Positions 8,007 through 14,992 of a stretch of 17,916 bases of DNA are shown here, in pieces. Where the stretch lies: positions 1 through 17,916 of the forward strand of contig CALPJR020000004.1 of assembly GCA_943323935.2 (NCBI GenBank), written 5' to 3'. Each line of letters opens with the position of its first letter. The stretch's first letter is position 1. Below the pieces are notes generated by a model that made no database searches, was not told the origin of the DNA, and saw nothing but the letters and a program-made list of their open reading frames with translations. The translations under genes were made by a program, and so were the position numbers. Source of the DNA: Bifidobacterium breve (lineage in GTDB: Bacteria; Bacteroidota; Bacteroidia; Chitinophagales; Chitinophagaceae).

Positions 8007-8723
8007 ATGGAAGGGTTAAAGCAAAAGAAAGTATTGTTATTAGGCGCAACAGGAGGCATTGGTGCACAATTAGCTAGTTTATTACATGGGAGTGGAGCAC
8101 AATTGTGGTTGGCAGGCAGAGACGCCAATAAACTCAATCAATTGGCTACGGATTTAAGCCTAGGTTCTGATCGATTTTTTCAAGTGGATTTAGCAGACAC
8201 CAATGCAGTTCAAGTATTCACCAATCATTTAAGAACATTAGACTTTGCATTTGATATTTTTATCAATGCAGCAGGTATAGGCATCATTAAGTCGTTTGAT
8301 AAATTAACGACTACAGAAATGCAAACTTCTTTTCAGGTCAATACACTAAGTAGTTTTGAAACCATTCAAGCCATTTTACCTAAAATGATGGAGCTAAAAA
8401 AAGGCTTGATCATTAATATCCCAGGTATTTTAGGTAAAGTACCAATGGCCGGTGCCGCAGCTTATTGTGCAAGTAAATATGCATTGGTCGGTATGATGCA
8501 TTCATTGAGAGAAGAACTTAAACGCACAGAAATTAGAATCACACAATTGTATTTAGGCGGAGTGGATTCTCCATTCTGGGATACGATAGATTTAAGAGTT
8601 CAAAGAGATAAGATGGTGGTGGCAGATGAAGCTGCGAGGGCCATTTGGTTTTTATGTCAACAACCAAGCTCTGGTGTGGTGAGTGAAATGGTGTTACAGC
8701 CCTTCAATCATCAAGCGATTTAA
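8007..8723 (+). CDS. Short-chain dehydrogenase/reductase, catalytic Ser replaced by Gly
   Basis: Classical SDR fold, 238 aa, NAD(P)-binding. The glycine motif GATGGIGA is at 13-20, AGRD (36-39) suggests NADP preference through Arg38, NAAG is at 87-90, tetrad Asn112 lies in VNTLSS, and YCASK supplies Tyr153 and Lys157. The Ser normally 13 residues before the Tyr (as in NISS) is absent: the segment reads NIPG, placing Gly140 there, with no change of spacing. The enzyme may therefore be altered in chemistry or use another residue. Substrate is unknown. Divergent from the epimerase gene and followed by proline dehydrogenase, which has its own promoter beginning 3 nt after this stop. Confidence 0.88.
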   Translation: MEGLKQKKVLLLGATGGIGAQLASLLHGSGAQLWLAGRDANKLNQLATDLSLGSDRFFQVDLADTNAVQVFTNHLRTLDFAFDIFINAAGIGIIKSFDKLTTTEMQTSFQVNTLSSFETIQAILPKMMELKKGLIINIPGILGKVPMAGAAAYCASKYALVGMMHSLREELKRTEIRITQLYLGGVDSPFWDTIDLRVQRDKMVVADEAARAIWFLCQQPSSGVVSEMVLQPFNHQAI

Positions 8724-8725
8724 AC

Positions 8726-8756
8726 TTTGTCAAGAAGCAAATAGTCCCGATATTTG
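8726..8756 (+). promoter_or_regulatory. Bacteroidota-type promoter of the proline dehydrogenase gene
   Basis: A TTTG element (8726-8729), a 19-nt spacer, then GATATTTG (8749-8756), which fits TAnnTTTG apart from its first base. TTTG-N19-TAnnTTTG is the known -33/-7 architecture for the Bacteroidota primary sigma factor. Initiation is predicted near 8760-8763, so the ATG at 8765 would be almost leaderless, while the in-frame ATG at 8777 would have a short leader. Confidence 0.7.
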
Positions 8757-8764
8757 CAATACGA

Positions 8765-9964
8765 ATGAACGTTAGCATGAACCTATCTTTAAATAATACA
8801 CAGAACGCTTTTGCGTACAAGTCGAACACAGATTTAAATAAAGCAAAGTGGCTTTTTACAGTCATACAAAATCCTTGGATTGTTTCCTTAGGCACTCGAT
8901 TTACTCCATTGTTAATGAAGTCTGGCTTGCCTATTAATGGATTGATACGTAATACTATTTTTAATCAATTTGTAGGAGGAGAAACTTTAGATGAGTCTGC
9001 AAGAGTCACTAAAATGTTGGGATCCTATGGTGTGCAAGTGATCTTGGATTATGGGGTAGAAGCAAAAGAAGGGGATGCAAGTTTTGATGAAGTGACGGAA
9101 CAATTTATTAAAGCAGTTGAATTTGCAGCAACACAAGACAATGTGCCTTTTATTAGTGTGAAATTAACTGGTTTATCGAGCATGCATTTATTGGAGCGTT
9201 TGAATGAAGCACCTAGATTAAGAAGTGGTATTCATGATAGTGAATCAGATGATGCTGCATGGGATAGACTCAAAGAAAGAATGTATGCCATTTGCGATGT
9301 GGCAGCAACACATGGAATTGGTATTTTAATTGATGCCGAAGAAACTTGGATTCAAGATCCAATTGATCGTTTGGCGATTGAATTAATGGGGATCTACAAT
9401 AAAGAAAAAGTGATCGTTTACAATACCTATCAGTTATACAGGTCTGATCGTTTACACTTTTTAAAGATTTCTCATAAAATTGCAGCAGAAGGTAATTTTA
9501 TATTAGGTGCTAAATTGGTGCGCGGTGCTTATATGGAAAAAGAAAGAGCAAGAGCAGCGTCAATGGGCTATCCATCACCAATACAAGCAGATAAGTCTGC
9601 TACAGATGCTGATTTTGATGCAGCAGTTGTTTATTGTTTAGAACACCTATACAATATTGCTTTAATAGTCGCATCTCACAATGAAGCAAGTAATTTGAAA
9701 TGTGCTCAAATGATGCAGGATAAAGGCTTGCCAAATAACCATGCCCGTATTCACTTTTCTCAACTCTATGGTATGAGTGATCATATTAGTTTTAACATGG
9801 CTTCTGAAGGCTACCAAGTCAGTAAATATTTGCCTTTTGGTCCCTTACATGATGTCATTCCATATTTGATGCGCAGGGCCCAGGAAAATTCAAGTGTGAA
9901 TGGCCAAACCAACAGAGAATTGCTATTGATCAGACAGGAAATTGCCAGAAGAAAAGCAAAATAA
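8765..9964 (+). CDS. Proline dehydrogenase (standalone PRODH)
   Basis: FAD-dependent proline dehydrogenase of 399 aa, oxidising L-proline to pyrroline-5-carboxylate and passing electrons to the respiratory chain. It is the single-domain form, without the P5C dehydrogenase half found in long PutA proteins. Family motifs are KLVRGAYMEKER (from 250, with Arg253) and YLPFG (355-359) followed by PYLMRRAQEN (366-375), where Arg370 and Arg371 correspond to the residues that bind the proline carboxylate. GILIDAEETW near 180-190 is the usual barrel strand. The start is either 8765 or the ATG at 8777 (residue 5); the promoter position leaves both open and slightly favours 8777. No P5C dehydrogenase gene is adjacent. 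Confidence 0.93.
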   Translation: MNVSMNLSLNNTQNAFAYKSNTDLNKAKWLFTVIQNPWIVSLGTRFTPLLMKSGLPINGLIRNTIFNQFVGGETLDESARVTKMLGSYGVQVILDYGVEAKEGDASFDEVTEQFIKAVEFAATQDNVPFISVKLTGLSSMHLLERLNEAPRLRSGIHDSESDDAAWDRLKERMYAICDVAATHGIGILIDAEETWIQDPIDRLAIELMGIYNKEKVIVYNTYQLYRSDRLHFLKISHKIAAEGNFILGAKLVRGAYMEKERARAASMGYPSPIQADKSATDADFDAAVVYCLEHLYNIALIVASHNEASNLKCAQMMQDKGLPNNHARIHFSQLYGMSDHISFNMASEGYQVSKYLPFGPLHDVIPYLMRRAQENSSVNGQTNRELLLIRQEIARRKAK

Positions 9965-9999
9965 TCTACTAATTTACGCCCCAAGTTGTAAATTGCAGC

Positions 10000-10794
10000 A
10001 TGCAACAATATTTACAATTAGTCCAACATATTATTGATCATGGGACCGAAAAAACAGATCGTACCGGCACGGGTACTAAAAGCTGTTTTGGCTATCAAAT
10101 GCGTTTTAATTTAGCCGAAGGTTTTCCTTTAGTGACGACAAAAAAATTACATTTAAAAAGTATCATCCATGAATTGCTTTGGTTTTTAAAAGGGGAAACC
10201 AATATCCAATATTTAAAAGACCATGGGGTGCGTATTTGGGATGAGTGGGCAGATGAAAATGGAGATCTAGGCCCTGTCTATGGAAAGCAGTGGAGAAGTT
10301 GGGAAGCGCCCAATGGCGTTGTGATAGATCAAATCTCAGAATTGATTGAGCAAATTAAAAAAACACCAGATAGTAGAAGATTAATTGTAAGTGCTTGGAA
10401 CGTGGGAGACTTATCTAAGATGGCCTTGATGCCTTGTCATAATATGTTCCAGTTTTATGTAGCAGATGGCAAATTAAGTTGTCAACTTTATCAAAGAAGT
10501 GCAGACGTGTTTTTGGGCGTGCCTTTTAATATTGCATCTTATGCATTGTTAACAATGATGATTGCACAAGTTTGTGATTTACAATATGGAGACTTTGTAC
10601 ATAGCTTTGGTGATGTACACTTATACAATAACCATATGGAGCAGGCGAATTTACAATTAAGCAGAAAACCTTTTCCGCTTCCAACAATGAAGATCAATCC
10701 TGCGGTGAAAGATATTTTTGCTTTCCAGTACGAAGATTTTACTTTAGAAAATTACGAATGTCATCCTGGTATTAAAGCTCCAGTGGCAGTATAA
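10000..10794 (+). CDS. thyA: Thymidylate synthase
   Basis: ThyA of 264 aa, the same length as the E. coli enzyme. It methylates dUMP to dTMP using 5,10-methylene-tetrahydrofolate and releases dihydrofolate. The nucleophile is Cys146 in [10 protein letters not shown], with phosphate-binding Arg21 (DRTGTG) and Arg126-Arg127 ([11 protein letters not shown]), the GPVYGKQWR loop (91-99) and [17 protein letters not shown]. It begins 35 nt after the proline dehydrogenase stop, with no clear promoter or Shine-Dalgarno, and ends 9 nt before folA, which recycles its dihydrofolate product. Confidence 0.98.
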   Translation: MQQYLQLVQHIIDHGTEKTDRTGTGTKSCFGYQMRFNLAEGFPLVTTKKLHLKSIIHELLWFLKGETNIQYLKDHGVRIWDEWADENGDLGPVYGKQWRSWEAPNGVVIDQISELIEQIKKTPDSRRLIVSAWNVGDLSKMALMPCHNMFQFYVADGKLSCQLYQRSADVFLGVPFNIASYALLTMMIAQVCDLQYGDFVHSFGDVHLYNNHMEQANLQLSRKPFPLPTMKINPAVKDIFAFQYEDFTLENYECHPGIKAPVAV

Positions 10795-10803
10795 TAAAAC
10801 ATT

Positions 10804-11295
10804 ATGAAAGTATCCTTAGTTGTAGCAGCATCCGATAACCATATGATTGGCAAAGACAATCAATTGCTTTGGCATCTACCTAAGGATATGAAATTTTTTA
10901 AAGATACCACTTGGGCGATGCCTGTGATCATGGGCAGAAAAACTTTTGAATCATTAGGACAACGTGTTTTACCTGGCAGGTTGAATATCATTTTAAGTAA
11001 ACAAGTTGGTCTTAGCTATGATCAAACCGAGGTAGTAGGATCAATTGCAGAAGCCATTGCATTGGCGGAACGTGAAAATTATGCAGAAGTTTTTGTGATT
11101 GGTGGTGGTCAAATTTATCAAGAAGCGATGTCGATTGCAGATACCATTTATATGACTAGGGTACATACGCAGATAGAGGGAGATACTTTATTCCCGGTGA
11201 TGGATGCGCAATGGGCTTTGGAATATAGTTTTCCCAATGCGGCAGATGAAAAACATGCTTATGCATTTGACTTTGAATGCTGGAAAAGGAAATGA
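10804..11295 (+). CDS. folA: Dihydrofolate reductase
   Basis: FolA of 163 aa, reducing dihydrofolate to tetrahydrofolate with NADPH. The N-terminal VVAASDNHMIGKDNQLLWHLP contains the substrate-side loop and Trp23; Asp28 follows as the acid that contacts the pteridine. MGRKTFESLG (44-53) binds the NADPH phosphate and VIGGGQIY is the glycine-rich cofactor loop, followed by MTRVH. It lies 9 nt after thyA, completing the dTMP/folate cycle pair. Its TGA overlaps the ATG of the next gene (ATGA at 11292-11295), so all three are probably on one mRNA. Confidence 0.97.
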   Translation: MKVSLVVAASDNHMIGKDNQLLWHLPKDMKFFKDTTWAMPVIMGRKTFESLGQRVLPGRLNIILSKQVGLSYDQTEVVGSIAEAIALAERENYAEVFVIGGGQIYQEAMSIADTIYMTRVHTQIEGDTLFPVMDAQWALEYSFPNAADEKHAYAFDFECWKRK

Positions 11296-12092
11296 AGTAC
11301 AACGCTTTTACCTTAATTAATAAATACATTAGCTATTTATGGAAATCCTCCAATGGTCGCGGACATGGAGTGCATTCCCCGTTTGTATATGCTTTCATTA
11401 AAAATGTATTAAACACCAAATCAAAAGGAGCAAGTATTGACGCTATTGAATTGTACCGTCATCAGTTATTGAACAATCAAAAAGAAATCACCATTCTTGA
11501 CTTGGGTGCAGGTGCCGATTCGAAAGGAAATAAATCAAGAACCATTGCGCAAATTGCAAAAGGCGCATTAAAGCCAAAAAAATATAGTACACTCTTAAGC
11601 CGTATTGTTTCTTATTACCAACCTCGTCAGGTTTTAGAAATGGGTACTTCCTTAGGTATTACTACTTGTTATTTGGCAGAGGGTGTGCCTAATGCTTCCG
11701 TGGTGACCATGGAAGGCGCGCCTACAGTGGCCCAGGAAGCCTTGACAACTTTTAAAAATTTAGGGTATCAAAATATAGAATTAATAGAAGGCAATTTTGA
11801 TCAAAGCTTACCCAAATATTTGCATACTATTTCAACGATTGGTATTGCTTATGTGGATGGCAATCATAGATACACGCCCACTATGCAATATTTTAATTTG
11901 CTTTTAACTAAATCTGACGAACACTCTATTTTTATTTTTGATGATATTCATTGGAGTAGTGAAATGGAAAAAGCTTGGGCCGAAATTAAAGCAGATCCTA
12001 GAATAGCACTCACTATTGATTTATTTTATATTGGTATTGTGTTTCTTAGAAAAGAAAATAAAGAGCAAGAACATTTTATCATTCGTTATTAA
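11292..12092 (+). CDS. Class I SAM-dependent methyltransferase, O-methyltransferase-like, substrate unknown
   Basis: Rossmann-fold methyltransferase of 266 aa. The SAM-binding motif I is VLEMGTSLG at 114-122, with strand-2 acid in VVTMEGAP, an AYVDGNHRY segment resembling the DG(D/N)H metal or acid motif of O-methyltransferases, and FDDIHWSS downstream. A conserved-looking N-terminal block GHGVHSPFVYAF (24-35) precedes it. The frame is open to an earlier ATG at 11277, but the ATG at 11292 makes a classic 4-base ATGA overlap with folA and follows a purine run (AAAAGGAA), so I chose it. No partner gene reveals the substrate; the downstream neighbour is an rRNA methyltransferase, which need not be related. 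Confidence 0.82.
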   Translation: MKYNAFTLINKYISYLWKSSNGRGHGVHSPFVYAFIKNVLNTKSKGASIDAIELYRHQLLNNQKEITILDLGAGADSKGNKSRTIAQIAKGALKPKKYSTLLSRIVSYYQPRQVLEMGTSLGITTCYLAEGVPNASVVTMEGAPTVAQEALTTFKNLGYQNIELIEGNFDQSLPKYLHTISTIGIAYVDGNHRYTPTMQYFNLLLTKSDEHSIFIFDDIHWSSEMEKAWAEIKADPRIALTIDLFYIGIVFLRKENKEQEHFIIRY

Positions 12093-12101
12093 TACTATTC
12101 A

Positions 12102-13463
12102 TTGTTACCAGAAAAATTCATAGCATCCTTAGCAGGTCTTCCTGGTTTTGACAAAGCAGCATTTGTGGAGACCCATCAGGTACCTGCAGATTTTACTGCA
12201 GTTAGAATGAATCAGTATAAACCATTCGACCACACAGCACATTCTTTTTTGCATGCAAAAACCCCTGTGGATTGGTGCGCAGAAGGCTTTTATTTAACTG
12301 GCAGGCCAAGTTTTGTAGTGGATCCTTTATGGCATGCGGGTGCTTATTATGTGCAAGAAGCAAGTAGTATGTTTTTGCATACCATCATTAGCCAACTAGC
12401 AGATACAGAAAAATATTATAAAGTCTTGGACCTTTGTGCGGCACCTGGAGGTAAAACAACTTTATTGGCCAACTACTTTAAAAATGGATTGGTGGTAGCC
12501 AATGAAACCATTAAATCTAGGAATGCCATTTTAGAAGAAAATTGTATTCGCTGGGGGAGCGATCATATTGTAGTCACACAAAATGATCCAAGTCATTTTA
12601 AAGCATTACCTAATTTTTTTGATTTCATTGTTGCAGATGCACCTTGTAGTGGAAGTGGTATGTTCAGAAAAGACCCACAAGCCATCAAAGAATGGAGCGA
12701 AGAAAACGTATTGCATTGTAGTCAAAGACAAACCCGCATTATAGAAGAAAGCATTGCCGCATTGCAAGAAGGCGGTTATTATATTTATTCCACATGTTCT
12801 TATTCATTCGAAGAGGATGAAAAGATCATGGATTATATTGCTTCATTGGATGGAATGACATCTGTAAATATTCATTTGCCTACCTCTTCGAAAATTGTTG
12901 CCACTTATAGTCCTACACATCAAGCGCAAGGTTTTAGGTTTTATCCTGATAAAATAAAAGGGGAAGGATTTTTTATTGCCGTTTTCCAAAAACAAAAAGC
13001 AGCATATACCAGTCAGTTTTCAACGCCTTTTCAATTCACTTTATTACCTAAAAAAGAGCTCGCTAATTTAGCAGCTATTTATACTTTGCCTGAACAGTTT
13101 ATATGTATTCAACATTTGGAAGAGCTAATTGCTTTGCCAATGCATTGTTATTCCGATTTGCAAACCATTAGGGCGCATTTATATGTCAAAAAAATAGGAA
13201 TGCGCATAGGTATGCTTAAAGGGACAGACCTGGTGCCTGCGCATGATTTGGCCATGAGTCAATGGACTAAAATGCCTTATGAAACAATTGAGGTAGATCT
13301 AACCAATGCCCTACACTTTCTCCGTAGAGCCGATTTTCAGTTGAACGGCCCCAAGGGTTGGCATAGTATTACTTATATGAATTGCCGTTTAGGATGGGTT
13401 AAAATACTACCCAATCGATTAAATAATTACTACCCAAATACTTGGAGAATATTGAATTACTGA
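12102..13463 (+). CDS. RsmF-like rRNA (cytosine-5) methyltransferase, NOL1/NOP2/Sun family
   Basis: RNA m5C methyltransferase of 453 aa, comparable to E. coli RsmF, which modifies C1407 of 16S rRNA. Motif I LDLCAAPGGKT is at 109-119, motif IV ADAPCSGSG at 178-186 with release Cys182, and motif VI YSTCSYS at 229-235 with catalytic Cys232: the two-cysteine set of active family members. The C-terminal half (about 290-453) carries the RsmF accessory and PUA-like region, ending NRLNNYYPNTWRI. The start is TTG at 12102: the frame is closed at 12090-12092, no ATG occurs before residue 36, and LPEKFIASLAGLPGFDKAAF is the typical family N-terminus. It is 9 nt from the upstream methyltransferase stop. 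The exact rRNA target base is inferred. Confidence 0.9.
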   Translation: MLPEKFIASLAGLPGFDKAAFVETHQVPADFTAVRMNQYKPFDHTAHSFLHAKTPVDWCAEGFYLTGRPSFVVDPLWHAGAYYVQEASSMFLHTIISQLADTEKYYKVLDLCAAPGGKTTLLANYFKNGLVVANETIKSRNAILEENCIRWGSDHIVVTQNDPSHFKALPNFFDFIVADAPCSGSGMFRKDPQAIKEWSEENVLHCSQRQTRIIEESIAALQEGGYYIYSTCSYSFEEDEKIMDYIASLDGMTSVNIHLPTSSKIVATYSPTHQAQGFRFYPDKIKGEGFFIAVFQKQKAAYTSQFSTPFQFTLLPKKELANLAAIYTLPEQFICIQHLEELIALPMHCYSDLQTIRAHLYVKKIGMRIGMLKGTDLVPAHDLAMSQWTKMPYETIEVDLTNALHFLRRADFQLNGPKGWHSITYMNCRLGWVKILPNRLNNYYPNTWRILNY

Positions 13464-13526
13464 TTATTATAAATTATATATTAATTTAATAAGTAATTTT
13501 ATATCTTTTTTTGCATTTAGATTTTG

Positions 13527-13534
13527 TAAATTTG
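13527..13534 (+). promoter_or_regulatory. Bacteroidota -7 box upstream of the RlpA-like gene
   Basis: TAAATTTG is an exact TAnnTTTG match 6 nt before the TTG at 13541. The nearest TTTG (13510-13513) is only 13 nt upstream instead of 19, so the promoter is incomplete. The rest of the 13464-13540 gap is very AT-rich with nothing else I can name. Confidence 0.45.
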
Positions 13535-13540
13535 TCCTCC

Positions 13541-14194
13541 TTGAAGAAGTTCATTTTATACCTGATTCTAGCTTTTGGACTATTTAGCCAAACGGATGCC
13601 ACTGGAGCAAAGGGCAAAGTTGTGGCTAAAAAGGGACAGACCGTTAAAAAAGCCACCCAAAAGAAGCCAATTAGCAAATCTTCGAAATCAAAAAAAGGAA
13701 GTAAAAAGAAATCTAGTAAGTACTCAAAATCTAAAAAGAAAAGTTCTAAATCAAAGAAATCGGTGGCTAAAGTAGCACCTGTGGTTAGAACTGCGCAATG
13801 GCAAATGATTGCTCAAAACAAAGAACAATCAAGAATAAAAGATAGTGTTCAGAAAACAAATTTAGTTTTAGAAAGTACAGTGGCGAACGAAGGGTATTTT
13901 GCAAGCTTTTTCTCCAATCAAAAAAAAGCAGCCACTTTTCAAACCTTAAACGGAACAGCTGCCGTATTTAAAAGTATGAGTGGTTGGAAGGATAATAAAT
14001 TTTATATTCTAACCAATGAATTACCTGTGGGTACGATTGTTAGAATTACCACTTCTGATTTAAAAAGTATTTGTGCTAAAGTGATCAATGCATTACCTGA
14101 AGTTGGCAATGCCATTCAATATCGATTAAATGACGCTGCTGCTGCTATTTTAGGCGTGACCAATAAGACCTTTCAAGTGTCTGTGACCTATTAG
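13541..14194 (+). CDS. Exported Lys/Ser-rich protein with degenerate RlpA-like double-psi beta-barrel domain
   Basis: Protein of 217 aa. Residues 1-20 (MKKF, hydrophobic core, then SQTDA) form a signal peptide. Residues 24-77 hold 24 Lys, many Ser and no acidic residue, a very basic disordered linker. The C-terminal about 100 residues (from EGYFASFF) resemble the double-psi barrel of RlpA proteins: LPVGTIVRIT (161-170) matches the LPFGTxVxVT strand and AKVINALP (179-186) the VRVNDRGP strand. The His and Asp conserved in lytic-transglycosylase RlpA are Thr158 and Asn183 here, so a binding rather than catalytic role in the cell wall is likely. The start is TTG at 13541: no in-frame ATG exists nearby and a -7 box covers the earlier TTG at 13511. 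The gene precedes a lipoprotein gene by 19 nt. Confidence 0.62.
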   Translation: MKKFILYLILAFGLFSQTDATGAKGKVVAKKGQTVKKATQKKPISKSSKSKKGSKKKSSKYSKSKKKSSKSKKSVAKVAPVVRTAQWQMIAQNKEQSRIKDSVQKTNLVLESTVANEGYFASFFSNQKKAATFQTLNGTAAVFKSMSGWKDNKFYILTNELPVGTIVRITTSDLKSICAKVINALPEVGNAIQYRLNDAAAAILGVTNKTFQVSVTY

Positions 14195-14213
14195 TAATTT
14201 TTCAATAACCTTT

Positions 14214-14927
14214 ATGAAATTAAAATGTCTTGCTAGCTTGTTACTTTTAACAACTACAATTATGAGTTGCGCACAAAACAATGCTTCCAATACATCTAAT
14301 GAATTAACCATCAGCACAAAAGCGTTTAGTGCTGGCGTTATGCAACCAGGTGCTCAAATTTTAGATGTACGCACTGCTAGTGAATACCAGTCTGGTCATA
14401 TTGCAAATGCTTTACAAGCCAATTGGTTAGATCCTAAAGAGTTTAAAAACAGAACACAGCATTTAGATAAGTCAAAAATGATTTATATATATTGCCAATC
14501 TGGTGGACGTAGTGCATCTGCACAAGCTGTATTAATGGATGCTGGATATAAAGTGGTGAATCTTGAAGGAGGAATGAGCAATTGGAAAATGCAGCAAATG
14601 CCAGTGGAGGGTGTTGGCAATACAGTCCAAATGCGAGTAGTAGATTTTGAAAAAGTTTTACAATCTAATGAGTATGTCTTGGTAGATATTGGCGCCATTT
14701 GGTGCCCACCTTGTAGAAAGATGCAGCCCATAATGGATGCTTTAAAACAAACACCTCCTAAACCTTTTTATTTTTTAGCCGTGGATGGTGGTCAAGATAT
14801 GGATGTGATGAAATCGGTGAAAGCAGACGATCTTCCAACTTTTATTTTGTATAAAAATGGTGTAGAAGTTTGGAGAAAAGTGGGCGTTGCGCCAAAAGAA
14901 GATTTTGTAAAAGCCTTCGAATTATAA
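14214..14927 (+). CDS. Lipoprotein with rhodanese and thioredoxin domains fused
   Basis: Protein of 237 aa. The N-terminus is a lipoprotein signal (hydrophobic LASLLLLTTTIMSC) with lipidated Cys19, so it sits in the cell envelope. Domain 1 (about 32-132) is a rhodanese: ILDVRTASEYQSGHI and active loop CQSGGRS with persulfide-forming Cys94 and Arg99, ending LEGGMSNWK. Domain 2 (about 140-237) is thioredoxin-like with WCPPC (Cys164, Cys167) and the cis-Pro strand in DDLPTFILYKNG. A rhodanese persulfide and a CxxC pair in one chain suggest sulfane-sulfur transfer followed by reduction, or thiol redox in the periplasm. It lies 19 nt after the RlpA-like gene, probably in the same transcript, and converges on fmt. 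Confidence 0.88.
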   Translation: MKLKCLASLLLLTTTIMSCAQNNASNTSNELTISTKAFSAGVMQPGAQILDVRTASEYQSGHIANALQANWLDPKEFKNRTQHLDKSKMIYIYCQSGGRSASAQAVLMDAGYKVVNLEGGMSNWKMQQMPVEGVGNTVQMRVVDFEKVLQSNEYVLVDIGAIWCPPCRKMQPIMDALKQTPPKPFYFLAVDGGQDMDVMKSVKADDLPTFILYKNGVEVWRKVGVAPKEDFVKAFEL

Positions 14928-14935
14928 GAAGCTTG

Positions 14936-14992
14936 ATGATTGATAGTTAATCAAGCATATTAAATCAATCAATTAATTCAATCATTTTTTTT
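14936..14992. terminator. Weak AT-rich terminator candidate between the rhodanese-thioredoxin gene and fmt
   Basis: ATGATTGA (14936-14943) can pair with TCAATCAT (14978-14985), followed directly by seven T (14986-14992). The loop is long (34 nt) but contains a smaller TTAAT/ATTAA pair. The stem has only two G-C pairs, so efficiency is doubtful. The T run ends in the fmt stop codon (14991-14993, minus strand). Confidence 0.35.

Noticed and set aside
9989..9996. TAAATTGC upstream of thyA as a promoter box
   Set aside because: Only four of six fixed positions match and there is no -33 element; read-through from the proline dehydrogenase gene explains expression.
14931..14956. Stem GCTTGAT/ATCAAGC as the terminator of the rhodanese-thioredoxin gene
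   Set aside because: No T run follows this stem; the overlapping alternative stem at 14936-14985 leads straight into seven T.
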